Positions 47,894-60,230 of a stretch of DNA of 64,000 nucleotides are shown one piece after another. Location: the NCBI RefSeq assembly GCF_002878395.1, contig NC_061119.1:39943882-40007881 (forward strand), read 5' to 3'. This DNA comes from Capsicum annuum (taxonomy: Eukaryota; Streptophyta; Magnoliopsida; Solanales; Solanaceae). Both the position numbers and the translations under genes were made by a program. Numbering within the stretch: the stretch's first letter is position 1; each line of letters starts with the position of its first letter. The notes beneath the pieces are model-generated. The model worked only from the letters and a program-made list of their open reading frames with translations, was not told the origin of the DNA and did no database searches.

Positions 47894-48099
47894 GAATATT
47901 CATCCTTCAATGAGACTAGTTAAGCTGAAAACACTGAGGAACTGAGATTACATGCAGAATATACATAATGAAAATATGATTCCATGACTGAGTCTGAATA
48001 TGACATATGACTGAACTAGTTTTGTTAATGCATGCCTGATATGAGAGAAATATGCAGTTGAAACTGAGCATGGAAAAGAGAAATTCTAAGAAGATTGTT

Positions 48100-51000
48100 A
48101 CCTTACGCTGAATCTGAATTTACGGAGAAAAGATGAGGGTTCTTGGCCCACGTATCTCCTTTTGCTTCCCAAGTGGCTCCCTCAATGTACTACTTTTGCC
48201 AAAGAACATTGACTAAGAGAATTTCTTTGTTTCTTAGTCTGCAAGTCTGATGATCGAGGATCTCGAATGGTACCTCCTCGTAAGAGAGACTATTCTGAAT
48301 ATCTATACTCTCTACAGGGACTACAACTGCTGGGTCACCTATGCACTTCTTTAGCAAGGAGACATGAAACATTGGGTGCACTGAAGCTAGGTCTGCAGGC
48401 AACTCAAGCTCATAAGCCACCTTCTCAAAATGACTCAGAACTCTGTAAGGGCCAATATATCAAGGACTAAGTTTCCCCTTCTTACCAAACCTCTTTTCTC
48501 CCTTCATGGGAGAGATATTAAGATATATGAAATAACCAATATCAAACTCAAGGTCTTTCTTTCTCACATCTGCATATGATTTTTGTTGGCTCTAGGCTTC
48601 CTTGAGACTCTCCCTGATCAACTATACTTTCTCTAAAGTATCAAATACCAAATTAGTCCCCACTACCATAGCCTCACCTACTTCAAACCAACCAATTGGA
48701 GATCTATATCTCGTTTCATAAAGAGCCTCAAATAGAGCCATTTGAATGCTGGAATGATAGCTGTTATTATATGTGAATTTAATCAAAGGCAAGTAGTTAT
48801 CCTAATTTCCCTTAAAGTCAACAACACACGCCATCAATATATCCTCAAGGGTCTAAATAATCTATTTTGCCTGACCATCTATCTGAGGGTGGAAGGTTGT
48901 ACTGAGGTGAACTTAGTACCAAAACACTTCCGAAAGCTTTCCAAAAGTAAGAGGTAAACTGAGTACCCTTATCTGATATGATAGATAGTAAAACACCGTG
49001 CAACCTGCCAAATCTCTAATATTGAGCTTGGAATAGTCCTCAGCTGAATAAAAAGTATGGACAGGTAAGAAATAAGCTGATTTGGTCATCCTGTCCATAA
49101 TGACCCAAATTGAATTATGCTGCGAACGAGTACGAGGTAAACCTGTCACAAAGTCCATGTTCACTTCCTCCCACTTCTAAGTGGGAAGACTAAACTCCTG
49201 CATAGACCCACTGGGCTTTTGATGTTCAATATTAAGATGCTGGTAAGTGGAGCACTTAGCTACAATATCTGCGATATCCCTTTTCATCCCACTCCACCAA
49301 TAGATTTCCTGTAAATCGCGGTATATCTTTGTGGTACCTTGATAAATCGAGTAACACACCATGTACTTCTGATACCAAGTTTGTAATGCCCCAAGAGTAC
49401 ACCCTGGGCACCACATGGTTTACCTTGACAACATAACACACCATCTCCCCCTTGGGAAAAGACCTCTACTTTCTGATCTTTGACTGACTCCTTCAGCTAC
49501 ACTATACTAGGATCCTTATCTTACTTCTCTTTCACTTCGGCAACCAAAGAAGATTCTGAACTATTTTGAACCCAAATACTATCCTTAGCTGACTCAACCA
49601 AATGAACACCTAATCTAGCAAGCTGATGAACTTCTATAACTAAATTTTTCTTATCACCCTCAACATTAGCAACACTACCCGTAGACATTCTACTTAGAAC
49701 ATCTGCCACTACATTGTCCTTGTTCGGGTGATATAAAATACTCATATTATAATTTTTCAATAGTTCTAACCATCTCCTCTGGCTCAAATTCAAATCCTTC
49801 TACGAAAACACATACTACAAACTTTTGTGACCTGTGAACACATCGATATGCACCCCATACAAATAATGCCTCTAAATCTTTAAGTCAAACACAACAGCTG
49901 CTAACTCAAGAATATAGGTAGAATAATTTATCTCATGGGGCTTAAGTTTTCTAGAGGCATAGGCCATAACCTTACCCTTTTGCATCAAAAAACACCCCAA
50001 ACTAACTCTGGAAGCATCACAGTACACAAAAAACCCATTTGAACCATCTGGCAATGTCAAAACTGGGGTTCTGATGAGTCGAGTCTTCAACTTCTGAAAA
50101 CTCTTCTCACAGGAATCTGACCACTGAAACTTAACTTTATTCTAAGTCAATTTGGATATGGGGGATGCAATAGATGAGAATCCTTCAAAAAATCTCCGGT
50201 AATAGCCATCAAAACCCAAGAAACTCCTGATATCTGATAGAGAAATGGGTCTGGGCTAGTTTCTCACTGCTTCGGTCTTTTGGGGATCAACTTTAATTCC
50301 ATCACCAAAAATAATATGGCCAAGGAAAGCTACTTATCTTAGCTAAAATTCACACTTACTAAATTTAGTGAACAACTAGTGGGCTGTAAGAGTCTCCAAT
50401 ATTATTCTAATGTGGTCTGCATGATCATTTTCATTATGGGAATAGACAAGAATGTCATCAATGAAGGCTATGATGAACATGTCCAAGTACTTCTTGAACA
50501 CTCGGTTCATCAAATCCATGAAGGCTATTGGGGCATTCGTGAGACCAAAGAACATAACTTGAAACTTGAAATGACCATACCGAGTTTTGAAAGTTGTTTT
50601 CAGAATGTCATATTCTCTAACTCTGAGCTAATAATAGCCAAATCTGAGATATATCTTAGAAAAATAACTGGCACCCTAAAGTTGGTCAAACAATTCATTA
50701 ATTATGGGAAGTAGGTATTTGTTTTTGATTGTGACTTTGTTCAACTGATGGTAGTCAATACACATTCTAAGAGAACCATCTTTTTATGCACAAATAGAAC
50801 TGGTGTGCCTCACGGGGAAATACTAGGCCTGATGAATCCCTTATCTAGGAGATCTTTCAAATATTTTTTCAAGTCTTTGAGTTCATCTGGAGCCATTATA
50901 TATGGTGGAATAGAGATAGGCTGAGTATTTGGAAGAAAATCTATTCTGAAGTTAATTTCCCTTTCTAGAGGAACTCCGAGAAGATCTTCGGGGAACACAT

Positions 51001-51468
51001 CTGGAAATTCCCTCACTACTAAAAATGACTCAAGATTTGGAGTCTCAGAATTAGATTCTCTGAATTAGAAAAGATAATAAATACACCCATTGTATATCAT
51101 TTTTATCACCCTAAGGTACGAAAAAAGCTGACCCTTAAGCGTTGTAGTACTACCCCTCCATTCAAGGACTGGTTCATTTGGAAACTGAAAATGAACTACT
51201 CTGTTTTTGCAATAAACTAAAGTATACCATGCGTGGATCCAATCTATGTCAAGAATGATGTCAAAATCCATTATCCCTAACTCCAAAAGATCAACTGAAG
51301 TGACTTTCTGAGATATTATGATCGGACAGTTCTTGTATACCTGCCTGGCTAAAATAGAAACACCTACTGGGTTAGACACTAAAAATAGCTCTGGTAAGAT
51401 TCCAGGACTTACTCTGAAGTTGAAGGCTATGTAAGGAGTTACAAATGAAAGAGAAGCTCCAGGGTCTA
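48100..51468 (-). pseudogene. Tekay-2 pol (broken, cut by Tekay-5)
   Basis: From right: protease DPGASLSFVTPYIAFNF and FDIILDIDWIHAW (51065-51481), RT start [21 protein letters not shown] (50810-51016), FIDD active site near 50440-50480, RNase [12 protein letters not shown] (49872-50090) and KDNVVADVLSRMS (49521-49793), integrase MNMDFVTGLPRT (48913-49164), and chromodomain-like tail SYEEVPFEILDHQ (48190-48420). Between RNase H and integrase, 49369-49418 is replaced by a PBS plus LTR head. A frameshift follows the second integrase Asp region. Stops are many. Confidence 0.9.
49369..49418 (-). other. PBS-LTR patch inside Tekay-2 integrase
   Basis: Plus strand here reads CTGATACCAA-GTT-TGTAATGCCCCAAG and on to CCACATGG: the reverse of a tRNA-Met primer site followed by about 37 bases of LTR start. 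It matches the start of the Tekay-2/Tekay-1 type LTR. In Tekay-5 the same place (55510-55566) has ordinary integrase sequence of about the same length. Confidence 0.85.
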
Positions 51469-53948
51469 TGTAATACCCCAATTTTGCACCCCAGACATCA
51501 CATAGTGCTCATAATCTCGAAGGACCACAAGATAACCCATGACTGGTACCTATTACAATATTTGAATAATAATAATAATAACATGTAGAAATTAGGATGA
51601 TATTGCCATAAGATTCATATCTGAACATCTGTTTGAAATAATCTAGTCTGATAAGCCTCTAATTGAACTATCTTAAAGTGGGGTTGATGGGACAAGCCCC
51701 CAACTAACTCCAATAACTGAAAAATATATTGAATACTAAAATATCAACTTTGTCCTAAAACTATGAGGACTCACCACTAAGTCTGCTATGGATGGGCTAG
51801 ACTACTAAGTGCGATTAGGAGCCCGTGCGTCTAAACCTATGATATAAGATATCATAGCACAAAAGAAAGATATGCATCAATACTTTGAATATACTAGTAT
51901 GCCAAGTGAGGTAAGGCTGAATGCCTGGGTTCATATGCATAAATAATAACTGGCTGAGTAACATAAATATAACTGAATGAGAGTACATGTATACGTGAGA
52001 CTACAGTATATATATTGATTACGCAATACTATGCACATAACTACGCATGTTGTAACTGAGATCATATTAATGCTGGATACTGAGTTCTGATAACTGATAA
52101 CTAAATGACTGATATTTGAGTTTACAGATCACTGAATTACTGTTAGTTGAGAGATTGTATCTGATAGTCCTAATTCTGTAGAACTAAATTGAGTTCTATG
52201 CTGAGCTGGGTAACTATATCTGACTGTCTTGGTTCTGTAGAACTGAACTGAGTTCTACACTAAGACTGAAACTAAAATTAAGAGAGGTAATCATCTAATC
52301 GACATGCCCCTCTCTGAACTGATTGGGGTCCAACCTGTAACCCCAGCTGGAAGGACATCAGTACCATGCCACGGGTAAAGACAAGTGTTGAGTCACCCTC
52401 ATCTGGTAGGTGCTCTAAATAAGAATGGTGGTACCCTCAACTGGTAGGTAGAACACCTTACCAACCCTCAACTAGTAGGTTGATGTCTCAACTTACGCTG
52501 GCTATGTAGTTCTGGAATGCAAGGATTGCTTCTAAGGATCATACCCTCTACTAGCAGGTGAGTCCCTATCCTTGGGTTCACTCGGTGTTGAATTCTACCC
52601 TAACTTAATAGACACTGAACTAATTTCTAAATTGTACTAGGCTGGACTAAACTATTACTGATCGTGTTGTCTAACTGAACTGAATTGAGTTTACTGGGTC
52701 CTGCTGACTGATGGAATACTATTAAGTTCTGAACTAAATACTGAACTAAGACTGTGATTGATTAATGAGTACTACTGTTCATGACGCTACTGAAACTATT
52801 CTATAACTACTATAACTCCAGGTAAGCAGCTAGATTTTCGGGTATTGAGTACCCCCAAGACTCGATAGCAGAAAAAGTAGAGCATGGCATAAACTTGAAA
52901 AATATAAGAATGTTCACTTACTCACAACTTGTTCATAGTGGCATTTAATCAAACACTTGTAAGATATAAGCTTGCATATATGCTAGCATGTCATGATTTT
53001 CACATTTCATTCATATGAGCAATGTATCAAGCACTTGGGGAACATAATCTATATACATGATACTAAACAACATGTAGGCATCATAATTTCAAATCCCAAT
53101 TAAAAAATCAAGGTCTTTTAACATGAATTCACATGATACTACACGCATGATAAATAATTTCACACAAAACTTGAAATAAATGATTGATTTGAACACAATT
53201 AACATCATAATCTTGAATACACTTAAATCCCACATAGAATTCATGAAATCAATTAACTTGTAGTTTATAAGAGTTTCTTGAACTCCAAGGGTGGAAGGAA
53301 AACCTTGGATGAATACTTCACATAAGAGTTTCGTGAAGACTGATGGTTTGTTCTTAAAGATTTGCTCTTGAAATTAAAAGCCCTTGGGTTTGTTCTTGAG
53401 TAAATTTGAGAGAATTTGAAACAAAGTTGCAATTTAGCCTCTAGGGTCATTTGATTTTATGTTTTGGGGATGAAAATGGGTGGGATAATGACCCAAATAC
53501 CTCTCTGGATACAGGATTTTAATGACTGAAAACATGTCCAGTGACGCGCTGCATCTATGGCATCAACACGATAACCAACGCACCGCATCAACATTGCATT
53601 GGTTGGCTGAAATTGTACTGAAAGCTGGTGGAAATTATCTGTCAAAGCAATGGGAGATGCGATGCATTGAGATCGTATCAACCCACTATTCTGGTCACCT
53701 AAACATGGTTCAACGAGGTCCAAAAAATCACAAACTCATCCGAAGTGACCTACTGACATTCCTAACCATGAATCAACCTAAAACTATATATTTTAAGGTC
53801 ATAAGGGTTGTAAAAATAGGACTACCAACTTATGAAGGCTAAAATAATTTTAAGTGTAAACACTTAGCTGAAATTTCTAAGTCTGAGACCTCTTTTCAAG
53901 CTCTAAAGGACTGAGTTAAGATTAGGATTTTTTTTGTGGGGTCTTACA
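51469..53948 (-). repeat. Tekay-5 3' LTR (2480 bp)
   Basis: TGTAATACCCC to GGGTCTTACA. Holds the 21-bp dyad (51837-51857), the 58-bp tandem pair (about 52155-52270), the mini-hairpin array (from 52390), CG-rich palindromic words (53536-53690) and an AAT microsatellite near 51567-51582. Confidence 0.9.
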
Positions 53949-53963
53949 ATATCTCCCCCTTGG
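53949..53963 (-). other. Polypurine tract of Tekay-5
   Basis: Minus strand CCAAGGGGGAGATAT, identical to that of Tekay-2. Confidence 0.85.
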
Positions 53964-54239
53964 GAACATTCATCCTCTAATGAAACTGCCTAAGCTAAGA
54001 AACACTGATAGACTGAGCTTACACCCAGAATATGCATATCTGATGCATGAAATACATAACTGAAACTACTGATAAGCTGAGTTTTCAAACTGAATATGCA
54101 TATATGATGCATGAGTACATGGTTGAACTGTTTCATGAATGCATGACTATCATGAAGATGATATGCAACGATAATGAATACCAAATTTGTAACTGTAACT
54201 GAACATGGAACTGAGAAAATCTAAGGAAGACTATTACCT

Positions 54240-57200
54240 TGAGTTGAGTCTGAGTTTGCAGAGAAGAGGTGAGGATACTTGGTTTGCTTATCTTCTTTTT
54301 CATCCCATGTACCTCCCTCAATGAACTGATTCTGCCAAAGAACTTTGACTAGAGGGACTTCTTTGTTCCTCAGTCTATGAACCTGAAAATCAAGAATTTC
54401 GACTAGGATTTCCTCATAAGAGAGGTTGTTCTAAAAATCTATACCTTCTATAGGGACTACAACTGTTGGGTCTCTTATGCACTTCTTTAGCAAGGAGACA
54501 TGAAACACTGGATATAATGAAGCTAAGTCTAAAGGCAACTCAAGCTCGTAAACTACCTTTCCAAAATGGCTGAGAATTCGGTAAGGACCAACCTATCGGG
54601 GATTGAGGTTCCCCTTATTGCAAAACCTCTTTATTCCCTTCATAGGAGAGATTTTCAAATAAAAATAATCACTAATGTCAAACTTGAGATCCTTCCTTCA
54701 CACATCTGTATACCACTTTTGTTAGCTCTGACTATTTTAAGCCTTTTCCTAATCAACTGAACTCTTTATAAGGCATCAAATACCAAGCCAGGCCCTAACA
54801 CTGCATCCTCACCTACTTCAAACCAACCAATGGGAGATCTATATCTCCTCCCATAACGTGCCTCAAACGGAGCCATCTGAATGCTAGAATGATAACTGTT
54901 ATTATATGTGACTCAATCAAGGGAAAATGGTCATTTCAACTACCCTTAAAGTTAATGGCACATGCCCTTAACATATCTTCTAGAGTCTAGATAGTCCTTT
55001 CTGGTTGACCATCTTTCTGGGGGTGGAAGGTTGTACAGAGGTGAACTTAGGTACCTAGACCCTTTTGGAAGGCTTTCCAAAATTGAGAGGTGAACTAGGT
55101 ACCTCCATCTGAGATAATGGATAATAGAACTCCATGCAATCTGACCAACTCTCTTATATAGAACTTAGCGTAATCCTCAGCTGAATAAGAGGCATGAACT
55201 AGTAAGAAGTGAGCTGATTTGGTCATCCTATCTACAATGACCTAAATAGAATCATGCTGATGACAAGTATGAGGCAAACCCATCACAAAGTCCATGTTCA
55301 CTTCCTCCCACTTCTATATAGGAATACTGAACTCTTACATGGAACCACTAGGTTTTTGATAATCGATCTTAACCTGCTGACACATCGAGCACTTAGCTAC
55401 AAACTCTAAAATATCTCTCTTTATCCCACTCCACCAATAGATCTCCAACAAATCACGATATATCTTAGTGGCCCTTAGATGAATAGAGTAACGTGCACCA
55501 TGTGCTTCTGGAAGAATTCGTTGCCTCAAGTCATCTATACCTGACACACATAACCGACCCTGGCAACGTAACACACCATCTTCCCCTTGGGGGAAACCTT
55601 TACCTTCTGATCTCTAACTGGCTTTTTCAATGTGACTAGATTGGAATCTCTATCCTGCTTTTCCTTTACTTCAGAAACCAAAGATAATTCTGAACTAATC
55701 TGTACCCATACACTTCCCCCTGCTGAATTGACTAAGCGGTCACCTAGTCGGGTAAGATGATGGACTTTCTGAACTAATTTCTTCTTATTATCCTCCACGT
55801 GAGAAACACTACCCATGAACATCCTACTGAGAGCATCATCCACTACATTGGCCTATCCCGGGTGATACAAAACGCTCATGTTGTAGTCTTTCAACAACTC
55901 TAACCACCTTCTCTGACGTAGGTTCATATCTTTCTGAGAAAACACATACTGCAGGCTCTTTTGGTTTGTGAACACATCCATATGTACCCTATACAAATAA
56001 TGCCTCCAAATCTTTAAGGCAAAAACAATAGCTGCTAACTTAAGATCATGAGTTAGATAATTCTTTTCATGGGGCTTAAGCTATCTAGAGGCATAGGCTA
56101 TGAACTTACCTCTCTGCATTAAAACACACCCCAAACTAAATCTGGAAGTATCACAATATACCAAAAACCTGTCTGAGCCATCTGGTAAAGTCAAAACAGG
56201 GGCTGTTATGAGTCTAATCTTGAACTCCTGAAAACTCTTCTCACAAGAATCTCACCACTAGAATTCAACTTTCTTCTGAGTCAATCTGGACATGGGAGAT
56301 GCAATAGATGAGAATCCCTTGACAAACCATCGATAATAGCCAGCCAAACCCAAGAAACTCCTGATATCTAATAGAGAGATGGGTCTGGTCTAGTTTCTTA
56401 CTACTTCGATCTTTTGAGGATCCACTCTAATGCCATCTTCATAAACTAAATGGCCAATAAAAGCTACTGACCTTAGCCAAAATTCATATTTACTGAATTT
56501 GGTGAATAACTGATAGGCTCTGAGGGTCCATAATACTATTCTGAGATGGTCTACATGATCATGTTTACTAGTGGAGTAGATAAGAATGTCATCTATGAAG
56601 ACTATGATGAACATGTCCAAGTAATGCTTGAACACACGGTTCATCAAGTCCATGAAGACTGTTGGGGAATTGGTAAGACCAAAGGACATGACTAAGAATT
56701 CAAAGTGGCCACACTGAGTTCTGAAAGCTATTTTTGAAATGTCACATTCTCTGACTCTGAGCTGATGATAGCCTGATCTAAGGTCTATATTAGAGAAGTA
56801 ACTGGCACCCTGAAGTTGGTCAAATAAGTCCTTGATTATGGGAAGTGGATACTTGTTCTTGACCATAAATTTATTTAGCTGATGGTAGTCTATACACATC
56901 CTGAAAGAACCATCTTTCTTAGGCACGAATAGAACTGTTGAACCCCACAGGGAAATACTGGGTCTGATAAACCCCTTATCTAGGAGATATTTCAACTATT
57001 CTTTTAACCCTTTGACCTCTGTAGGTGCCATTCTATATGGCGGAATAGCTATGGGCTGAGTATCTGGAAGAAGGTTAATTTGAAGATTAATTTCCCTTTC
57101 GAAAGAAATCCTAGGAAGATCTTTGGGAAACACATCAGGAAATTCACATGCTATTGATACTTACTCCAGATTAGGGGTCTCTGAACTAGAGTCTTGAACT

Positions 57201-57640
57201 CAAATAAGATAATAGACACATCCCTTAGATATTATTTTTCTCTCCCTAAGGTAAGAAATAAGCTGACCCCTAAGTGCTGAAGTATTATCCCTCCACTTAA
57301 GGACAGGTTCATTTGGAAACTGAAAATGGACAATTCAGTTTCTGCATTCAACTGAAGTATATCATGAATGAAGCCAATCCATGTTGAGAATGACATCAAA
57401 ATCTATCATCTCTAACTCTACTAAGTCTGCTGAAGTGACTTTCTGGGATACCATAACTGGATAGTTCTTGTATACCCATTAGGCTATGATAGATTTACCC
57501 ATTGATGTAGATACTGAGAAGGGCGATACTTTGATTTTGAGACTGACTCTAAAGTTAACAGCTAGATAAGGAGTTACAAAGGACAAAAAAGCTCCTGCAT
57601 CTAGCAAAGTATAAATGTGCAAATGATAAACTTGTAACAT
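54240..57640 (-). pseudogene. Tekay-5 pol (broken)
   Basis: Protease LLDAGAFLSFVTPYLAVNF near 57560-57620 and FDVILNMDWLHS. RT has the longest open run, 56390-56995 (201 residues), with [44 protein letters not shown] and an intact FIDD. RNase H pieces lie near 55860-56200; MDDALSRMFMGSVSHVED at 55535-55843. Integrase: MLRCQGRLCVSGIDDLRQRI (55335-55574) with the CSMC finger half, ISDGGT (second Asp kept) and PERTI near 54990-55110. The chromodomain-like tail FQVHRLRNKEVPLVKVLWQN is near 54330-54400. Stops are frequent, several TAG. Confidence 0.9.
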
Positions 57641-58020
57641 ACCAGTGACCATATCAGAAGAACTTTCCTAATCTTATTGGGACTAAAGTTCTTAAAGCTT
57701 GTTTCGGTGCTGCCTACTGGTGGCACTGGAAGCGGCACCCTACTAATTTGGGTAACCGGACTCAGCTGAAGAACGATTATACTAACCTTGAGAACCTGAC
57801 TGAAGACATTCTCTGACCTTATGGCCTAGCTTGTCACATCCAAAAGATACATCACTGCTAGCCCTGCAGACACCCTGGTGTTTTCTGCCATATTTCTGGT
57901 AAAAAAGGTTTGTTCGGGAACTACTAATACTACCCTAAGGTTTAGGGCCTGGTGTCCTATCTTTATTGTCATCTCTAAATTTTGGCACTAGAGCACCGGC
58001 AGAGGATGGAGCTGGAGACC
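57641..58020 (-). pseudogene. Tekay-5 gag C-terminus
   Basis: Reads SSAGALVPKFRDDNKDRTPGPK, a TAG, then QKYGRKHQGVCRASSD and a zinc knuckle SFGCDKLGHKVREC whose first Cys is Ser. The N-terminal half of gag is missing. Confidence 0.8.
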
Positions 58021-58475
58021 TGTTTTGATTTATAGAATCTTTTTTTTGTAATCAGTTCCACAAAGATTGTTTTTTTTCTAATATAGAGATGATGTAACTT
58101 GAATTTCTTATTTAACCTAATGAAAATTTTCTAACCTTTTATATCGGGTTCTTATGGCACCCCATGGTCTAAAATATATGATTTTCTAACCTTCTAAATA
58201 TGGTCCTAGTTATGAAATTTTTCCTCTTATTAATTAACATTATTGAATGATTTTCTTAATAGGAGAGTCAAAACCTAAAAATATTGACCTAAAATAGACC
58301 TAATGAATTATTTAAGATCATAAATTTTAAAAAGAATAAACTTGTTTTTTCTTTAATTCTGTAAATAATTAAACACATTTACAAAAATTAAAATAAATGA
58401 AATATTATTTAGGGTAAAGCATCTGGTACCCCCCCCCCCCCCCCGAACTATGACTAAATTTACTACGACACACCC
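58021..58475. other. AT-rich stretch with poly-C tract
   Basis: No gene seen. A run of 16 C lies at 58429-58444, followed by CGAACTATGAC. It separates the Tekay-5 gag remnant from Copia-3. Confidence 0.6.
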
Positions 58476-58798
58476 TGTTGGAATTACATAGTGGATACAT
58501 GTATGATATATATTGTATACTCTTTATTTTGGGTTGATGTATATTATTACTTAGTAAATTATATAGGCCAATCTATTCTTGTATAATTTGGGCCTGATGT
58601 TTTTGTAACATAATCAAAGACCCGACCCAGTCCATTAGTAGAAAATATAAATACATAGAGGACCACTATCTCAAACCAACTTTGAGATATTTTTAGTGAA
58701 ATGTGAAGACCTTCTCTCTCTTTCTTCTTTTATCTCTCAACAAATTAGGGTTTCAAATTATTTGTTCCTACAATGTTTGCCCGATTTCAACCTTAACA
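58476..58798 (+). repeat. Copia-3 5' LTR (323 bp)
   Basis: TGTTGGAATT to CCTTAACA, directly followed by a tRNA-Met primer site. A TATA box lies at 58646-58653. Confidence 0.85.
58646..58653 (+). promoter_or_regulatory. TATA box of Copia-3 LTR
   Basis: TATAAATA, about 150 bp before the LTR end. Confidence 0.6.
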
Positions 58799-58813
58799 TG
58801 GTATCAGATAGGG
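58799..58813 (+). other. Primer-binding site of Copia-3
   Basis: TGGTATCAGATAGGG, initiator tRNA-Met type, touching the LTR. Confidence 0.85.
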
Positions 58814-59086
58814 TTTTCTGATATATCTCGATCTGTGACTTTGACCGATATTACCCTCGTGTGGAGTTTCTCGAAGTTTTCAGGAGGAAGAAGCTGTTTA
58901 GGTATCGTTTTGCATTGAGAAAGACCTTATCTTCTTCAGGTTTAAGAAGACTAGTAATTCCTTTCCATACGCCTTGTTTTTGTGTTGGAACGATTGGAAT
59001 TTTACTTATATTCATTCACACTCATTGAATATTAGGTGTAATCTTCGAATACTCTGTAAAATCATCAGAACTATAGCTTCTTCATT

Positions 59087-60230
59087 ATGACAATCCTTGT
59101 GAGTAGCGCTCAGCATGCTAGTACTAGTATATCTACAACCACAAGTAGTGGATTTAAGGAATTTACTTTGGACCCATCATATCCATACTATGTGCATCAG
59201 AAAGAGAAACCTAGTTCTCAACCAATTCCTATTGTTTTCAATGAAAATAGTTTTGCTATAAGGAGAAATGGCACGATTACTTCGTTGTCTACTAAGAATA
59301 AATTAGGTATGGCGAATGGTCAATTTCCCAAACCTGAGTCCAACAATCCATATTTCCCATTTTGGGAAAGATGTGACCACATGGTCAAACAATGGATCAT
59401 TAATTCCCTTGCTAGAGACATAGCCATTAGTGTGATATGCCTTTCTAGTGCTAGAGAGGTATGGAAAGACATAAATGATAGGTTTGGATAGTCAAATAGG
59501 TCTAGATATATACACATCCAAAAAGAGATCAATTACACAGTCCAAGGATCTTCAAGCATATCTGCTTATTTTACTAAGATGAGAGGTCTCAGGGATGAGC
59601 TTAATGCTTCTTATGTTAGCCCTGAGTTTACTTATGGAGAATTAAGTAAGTTTATCCAAGACTAGTAGTTATTTCAATTACTTAGTGGTCTAAATAAGAC
59701 ATATAATACTGTGAGGAGAAACACATTGATGATGAAACCTCTGCCATCCATTAGTAAAGTGTATGGGCTCCTACAACAAGATAAAAGTCAGAAAGAAACT
59801 CAACTTGGATTTCCTCATTTCTCCAGTGATTTAGTTTCTTTCCATGCTTCCATGTATTCACCTTCATCCAATAGTAGACCTTACAACTAAAAGGTCTTAT
59901 TTAACTCAAACAAGAATCAAACTATGTCCATGATTTGAAAGTATTACAAGAAACCTGGGCACACTATTGAAACCTATTATAGGCTCCATGAATTTCCAGC
60001 TGATTTCAAGTTCACAAAGAACAAGAAATCAACTATCTCATGTGCTCAAGTGATGATTTTTCTTTTCAAAATCCCTCCAGTGGTACCACCACTTCAAATA
60101 CTTCACCTTCTCAAGAAAGATTCCCATATGGTTTCAGTAAAGAACAGTATAGTCATCTTATGAGTCTCTTTCAACAAGCATAAATTTCTCCACATATTTC
60201 TGGACATACTGCTGCTGGTGAATCATCAGG
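59087..60230 (+). pseudogene. Copia-3 gag (broken)
   Basis: Open at 59087-59491 with LVSSAQHASTS, NGQFPKPESNNPYFPFWERC and WIINSLARDIAISVICLSSAREVWKDINDRFG, the copia gag (UBN2-like) core. It runs on past a TAG with IHIQKEINYTVQGSSSISAYFTKMRGL. The zinc knuckle near 59938-59985 reads KYYKKPGHTIETYY, with Cys changed to Tyr at the paired positions. Confidence 0.85.

Larger units (their letters stand above)
25715..51468 (-). mobile_element. Ty3/gypsy chromovirus split by two insertions (Tekay-2)
   Basis: The same LTR family as Tekay-1, on the other strand. The 3' LTR begins TGTAACACC at 25715, breaks at 26229, resumes at 45938 and ends near 47878. The two parts sum to 2456 bp, against 2458 bp for the Tekay-1 3' LTR. 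PPT and pol follow up to 51468, where Tekay-5 interrupts the protease region. Gag and 5' LTR are not in the window. Confidence 0.9.
51469..58020 (-). mobile_element. Ty3/gypsy chromovirus, 5'-truncated (Tekay-5)
   Basis: Inserted in the protease region of Tekay-2. 3' LTR 51469-53948, PPT 53949-53963, pol, and the C-terminal half of gag to about 58020, where recognisable sequence stops. The LTR belongs with that of Tekay-3. The left target copy would be GTCTA (51464-51468); its right partner is not visible. Confidence 0.88.

Noticed and set aside
58429..58444. Poly-C run as a functional site
   Set aside because: A simple homopolymer whose length is also prone to sequencing error.
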